The notes under the pieces are model-generated. The model saw only the letters and a program-made list of their open reading frames with translations, searched no databases and was not told the origin of the DNA. A stretch of 52,189 nucleotides of DNA from Actinomycetes bacterium (GTDB lineage Bacteria; Actinomycetota; Thermoleophilia; BMS3ABIN01), in assembly GCA_024276735.1 (NCBI GenBank), contig JAJRWQ010000068.1:1-52189 (forward strand), given 5' to 3'. Positions 49,967 to 52,189 of the stretch are shown one piece after another (within the stretch, counting starts at the first letter, position 1; every line of letters begins with the position of its first letter). The translations under genes were made by a program, and so were the position numbers.

Positions 49967-51037
49967 CTATCGCAAACGGGCGCTCCGACGCGTGCGAATC
50001 TTTAATATCTCCAGTAAGTAAACCAGATAGAGGCTGGTGGCGATCACCACCACGGTGAGGATCACGGTCACGAAACGGGGAGCGAAGCGCATGGAGAGCG
50101 CCAGCGAGCTGGTGAGCAGGCACCAGCCGTAGAGCACCAGCACCGCCTCCTTCTGGGAGAAGCCGATGTTGAAGAGGCGATGGTGCAGGTGGCCCCGGTC
50201 GGGCTGGAAGATGGAGCGCTTGTTCTTGGCCCGCCTGAGAATGGCGAGCGCCAGGTCGAAGATGGGGATGCCCAGGATCAGCAGCGGCAGGATCAGGGTG
50301 ACGGTGGCCACGCTCTTGAGCACGCCGCCCACGGTCACCGCCGCCATCACGAAGCCCAGGAGCATGGAGCCGGAATCGCCCATGAAGATCGAGGCCGGGT
50401 GGAAGTTGTAGCGCAGGAAGCCGGTGGTGGTGCCGGCGAGCACCGCCGCCAGGATGGCCGCCTCCGAGCGCCCCAGGGAGATGGCGATGATGGAGAAGGT
50501 GACGGCGGCGATGGTGGCCACGCCGGCGGCCAGCCCGTCCATGCCGTCGATGAAGTTGAAGATGTTCACCAGCACCACCACCCAGAGCAGCGTCAGCAGT
50601 ACCGCCAATGCCGGCGCCAGCTCCACGGTGCCCAAGAAGGGCAGGGTGAGGTAGTCGATGCGGATGCCGTAGTAGACCAGGAAGCCGGCGGCGATGAACT
50701 GGCCGGTGAACTTCACCAGCGGCCCCGTGCCCCGGAAATCGTCCACGGCGCCGAAGAGGGTCACCACCGTGGCCCCCAGCAGCACTCCCTTCATCTGGTT
50801 GGTGAGCGGCAGGAAGAGCAGCGCCGGGATGATGAAGCCGAAGTAGATGGCCAGGCCTCCCAGGCGCGGCACCGGGTCCTCGTGGATCTTGCGCCGGTCG
50901 GGCTCGTCCATGGCGCCCACGCGGCGGGCGATGTTGGTCACCGTGGGGGTGATGAAGAGCACGATCACCGCCGCCAGCACGAAGGCGAAGACGGCGGCGG
51001 CCTCGTCGCGGACGAAGAATTCGATCAGGGTGCCCAT
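49967..51037 (-). CDS. WecA/TagO-like polyprenyl-phosphate N-acetylhexosamine-1-phosphate transferase
   Basis: A 356-residue membrane enzyme with about eleven helices that loads a sugar phosphate onto undecaprenyl phosphate. Signature loops are VPRLGGLAIYFGF, GAVDDFRGTG, NIFNFIDGMDGLAAG, FMGDSGSMLLGF and RGHLHHRLF; the HxHH motif marks the WecA/TagO branch rather than MraY. In Actinomycetota this gene commonly precedes the ATP synthase operon. It follows the deaminase by seven bases. Confidence 0.95.
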   Translation of the reverse strand: MGTLIEFFVRDEAAAVFAFVLAAVIVLFITPTVTNIARRVGAMDEPDRRKIHEDPVPRLGGLAIYFGFIIPALLFLPLTNQMKGVLLGATVVTLFGAVDDFRGTGPLVKFTGQFIAAGFLVYYGIRIDYLTLPFLGTVELAPALAVLLTLLWVVVLVNIFNFIDGMDGLAAGVATIAAVTFSIIAISLGRSEAAILAAVLAGTTTGFLRYNFHPASIFMGDSGSMLLGFVMAAVTVGGVLKSVATVTLILPLLILGIPIFDLALAILRRAKNKRSIFQPDRGHLHHRLFNIGFSQKEAVLVLYGWCLLTSSLALSMRFAPRFVTVILTVVVIATSLYLVYLLEILKIRTRRSARLR

Positions 51038-51044
51038 GCCCGTC

Positions 51045-51545
51045 TCAGACCTCCATGCGATGCAGCTCCACGCCCGCCTCGTCCAGCAGCGACGACGCCA
51101 GCTCGTCCGGGTACCCCTCGTCGAAGTAGACGGCGACGATGCCGGCGTTGATGATCATCTTGGCACAGAGGGAACAGGGCTGGTGCGTGCAGTAGATGGA
51201 TGCGCCCTCGATCTTCACCCCGTGCAGCGCCGCCTGGGCGATGGCGTTCTGCTCCGCGTGCAGCGCCCGGCAGAGCTCGTGCCGCTCGCCGGAGGGCACG
51301 CCCAGCTGCTCGCGCAGGCAGCCCACGTCGATGCAGTGGCGAATGCCCCGGGGAGCGCCGTTGTAGCCGGTGGCCAGGATGCGCTTCTCCTTCACCAGCA
51401 CCGCCCCCACCTGCCGGCGCAGGCAGGTGGAACGCGTCGCCACCTGGCGGGCGATCTGGAAGAAGTACTCGTCCCAGGAGGGTCGCGAAGGGTGTTGCGG
51501 CGGGACCGACAGCAGGGATTCCTCTTTCTGGTGGTCGCGGCTCAT
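51045..51545 (-). CDS. dCMP deaminase family protein (ComEB-like)
   Basis: A zinc deaminase of about 166 residues that probably makes dUMP from dCMP. Zinc and catalytic residues are in [13 protein letters not shown] (His and Glu) and [14 protein letters not shown] (two Cys). [20 protein letters not shown] and APRGIRHC are family blocks. I choose ATG 51545 because GGGGA lies six bases upstream; ATG 51551 is the alternative. It is first in a same-strand run that leads through wecA to the ATP synthase. Confidence 0.95.
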   Translation of the reverse strand: MSRDHQKEESLLSVPPQHPSRPSWDEYFFQIARQVATRSTCLRRQVGAVLVKEKRILATGYNGAPRGIRHCIDVGCLREQLGVPSGERHELCRALHAEQNAIAQAALHGVKIEGASIYCTHQPCSLCAKMIINAGIVAVYFDEGYPDELASSLLDEAGVELHRMEV

Positions 51546-51575
51546 GACCATCCCCGTCGTTGCTTGCGTTACCCT

Positions 51576-51604
51576 AGGTTAGACGCAAGGAGGCGGGTTT
51601 GCAA
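51576..51604 (-). promoter_or_regulatory. Weak promoter candidate for the deaminase
   Basis: On the minus strand TTGCAA (51599-51604) and TAACCT (51576-51581) are 17 bases apart. Both boxes are only partial matches. The repeat array begins a few bases further upstream, as the inverted copy at 21252 also does near a promoter. Confidence 0.35.
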
Positions 51605-51610
51605 GAAAGC

Positions 51611-52053
51611 GGATGCTGGATTCTGGATGCTGGACACTGGACCAAATCGCTCGGGTCTCGTTGTGGGAACGGGAGTTGGGGGTTTTATCCAAAGTCCACC
51701 ATCCACCATCCACCATCCAACTCAGACCCTGCCCCTGGACAGTGGATCTGGATTCCGGATGCTGGATTCTGGATGCTGGATGTTGGACTCTGGATGCTGG
51801 ACCAAATCGCTCGGGTCTCGTTGTGGGAACGGGAGTTGGGGGTTTTATCCAAAGTCCACCATCCACCATCCACCATCCAACTCAGACCCTGCCCCTGGAC
51901 AGTGGGTCTGGATTCCGGATGCTGGATTCTGGACTCTGGATGCTGGACCAAAACGTTCGTGTCTTCGTGTGGAAACGAGAGTAGAAGGTTTTATCCAGCG
52001 TCCAGCGTCCAGCGTCCAGCGTCCAGAGTCCAGAGTCTGTTGTTATCCAGCGT
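51611..52053 (+). repeat. Array of three heptamer-armed repeat elements
   Basis: This 508-base gap (51546-52053) is almost entirely repeat. Unit 1 is 51611-51756 (146 bases), unit 2 is 51757-51916 (160 bases) and unit 3 begins at 51917. Each starts with GGATGCT/GGATTCT heptamers (4, 6 and 4), then TGGAC, a 45-base core with GTGG(G/A)AACG and ending GGTTTTA, then TCCA heptamers (TCCACCA in units 1-2, TCCAGCG and TCCAGAG in unit 3). Bases 51637-51756 and 51797-51916 match at 119 of 120 positions. The array ends at the stop codon of the right-edge gene. It has no credible gene of its own. Confidence 0.95.
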
Positions 52054-52189
52054 CTAGAATCCGGTCCCCACCACCTCGTTGAAGTAATCGTAGTAGAGCA
52101 CCCGCTGGGAGGCGATCACCTGGCGGCGGTCGGCGGGATTGGACCAGCTGCCGCTCTGGACGTAGGCCTTCACCTCCACCGGGCCGCCG
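52054..52189 (-). CDS. C-terminus of an unidentified protein (cut by right edge)
   Basis: An open frame enters from the right edge and ends at TAG 52056-52054. The visible 44 residues include VEVKAYVQSGSWSNPADRRQ and VLYYDYFNEVVGTGF. This is too little to name a family. The codon use matches a real high-GC gene, and the stop lies where the heptamer repeat begins, so the last few residues may derive from the repeat. Confidence 0.6.
   Translation of the reverse strand, partial: GGPVEVKAYVQSGSWSNPADRRQVIASQRVLYYDYFNEVVGTGF

Noticed and set aside
51611-52053. CRISPR array
   Set aside because: The repeats are seven-base units and 146-160-base tandem copies with near-identical interiors; there are no unique spacers of constant length.
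51599-52057. Open reading frames running through the repeat array on both strands
   Set aside because: They exist because the repeats lack stops; the peptides are repetitive and have no start signals or homology features.

Overview
This 52 kb window is chromosomal sequence from a high-GC, probably uncultured member of the Actinomycetota, most likely from a deep, anaerobic branch. Support comes from gene order and family content. The yebC-ruvC-ruvA-ruvB block sits behind pdxS-pdxT, a GuaB3-type IMP dehydrogenase is present, and a wecA-like gene precedes an atpZ-I-B-E-F-H-A-G-D-C operon followed directly by murA. Several radical SAM enzymes and a corrinoid protein hint at anaerobic life. I saw no rRNA, tRNA, CRISPR array, transposase or phage gene. 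Both edges cut genes: ilvD on the left and an unidentified C-terminus on the right.

Layout. 1-4.6 kb: ilvD (partial), then a divergent hybrid histidine kinase with a CxxCH sensor and a DivK-like receiver. 4.6-15 kb, minus strand: secretion and queuosine genes (queH, queA, a cell-wall amidase, tgt, yajC, a SpoIIE-type phosphatase, a small P-loop protein, a fused secDF, a phasin-like protein and an ABC1/UbiB kinase). 15-21 kb: a DUF3048 protein, ruvCAB, yebC and the PLP synthase pair pdxST. 21-26 kb: guaB3, an RpiR regulator, a small Cys-rich protein, endonuclease IV and signal peptidase I. 26-36 kb is the accessory part. It holds a RACo/RamA-like corrinoid-activator ATPase interrupted by an in-frame TAG, an operon of two radical SAM proteins alternating with two glycosyltransferases, a third radical SAM gene with a frameshift, a corrinoid protein and a MtaA-like methyltransferase. 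36-51.5 kb: a long same-strand run of housekeeping genes (rsfS, an LCP-like gene, nadD, proA, proB, murA, the complete F1Fo ATP synthase, wecA-like and dCMP deaminase). 51.6-52.05 kb: a tandem repeat array.

How the parts may work together. The methyltransferase and the corrinoid protein are translationally tied to rsfS by a GTGA overlap and a 3-nt gap. The ATPase 8 kb away could reactivate the corrinoid protein, which would give a compact methyl-transfer system. Its substrate cannot be read from the sequence. The radical SAM/glycosyltransferase operon looks like a membrane-associated pathway for a modified glycolipid or glycan, but that is inference.

Most unusual signals. First, a dispersed element is built from TGGA-type and TCCA-type 7-bp repeats around a core of exactly 45 bp; three copies lie at the right end and one inverted copy lies between two divergent promoters. 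Second, several genes whose conserved N-termini lack ATG/GTG/TTG have an ATC or CTG at the right place, often behind a good Shine-Dalgarno. Third, three coding disruptions each keep the family signature on both sides: two single-base deletions and one in-frame TAG. All coordinates and motifs were read by eye, and no database search was possible.
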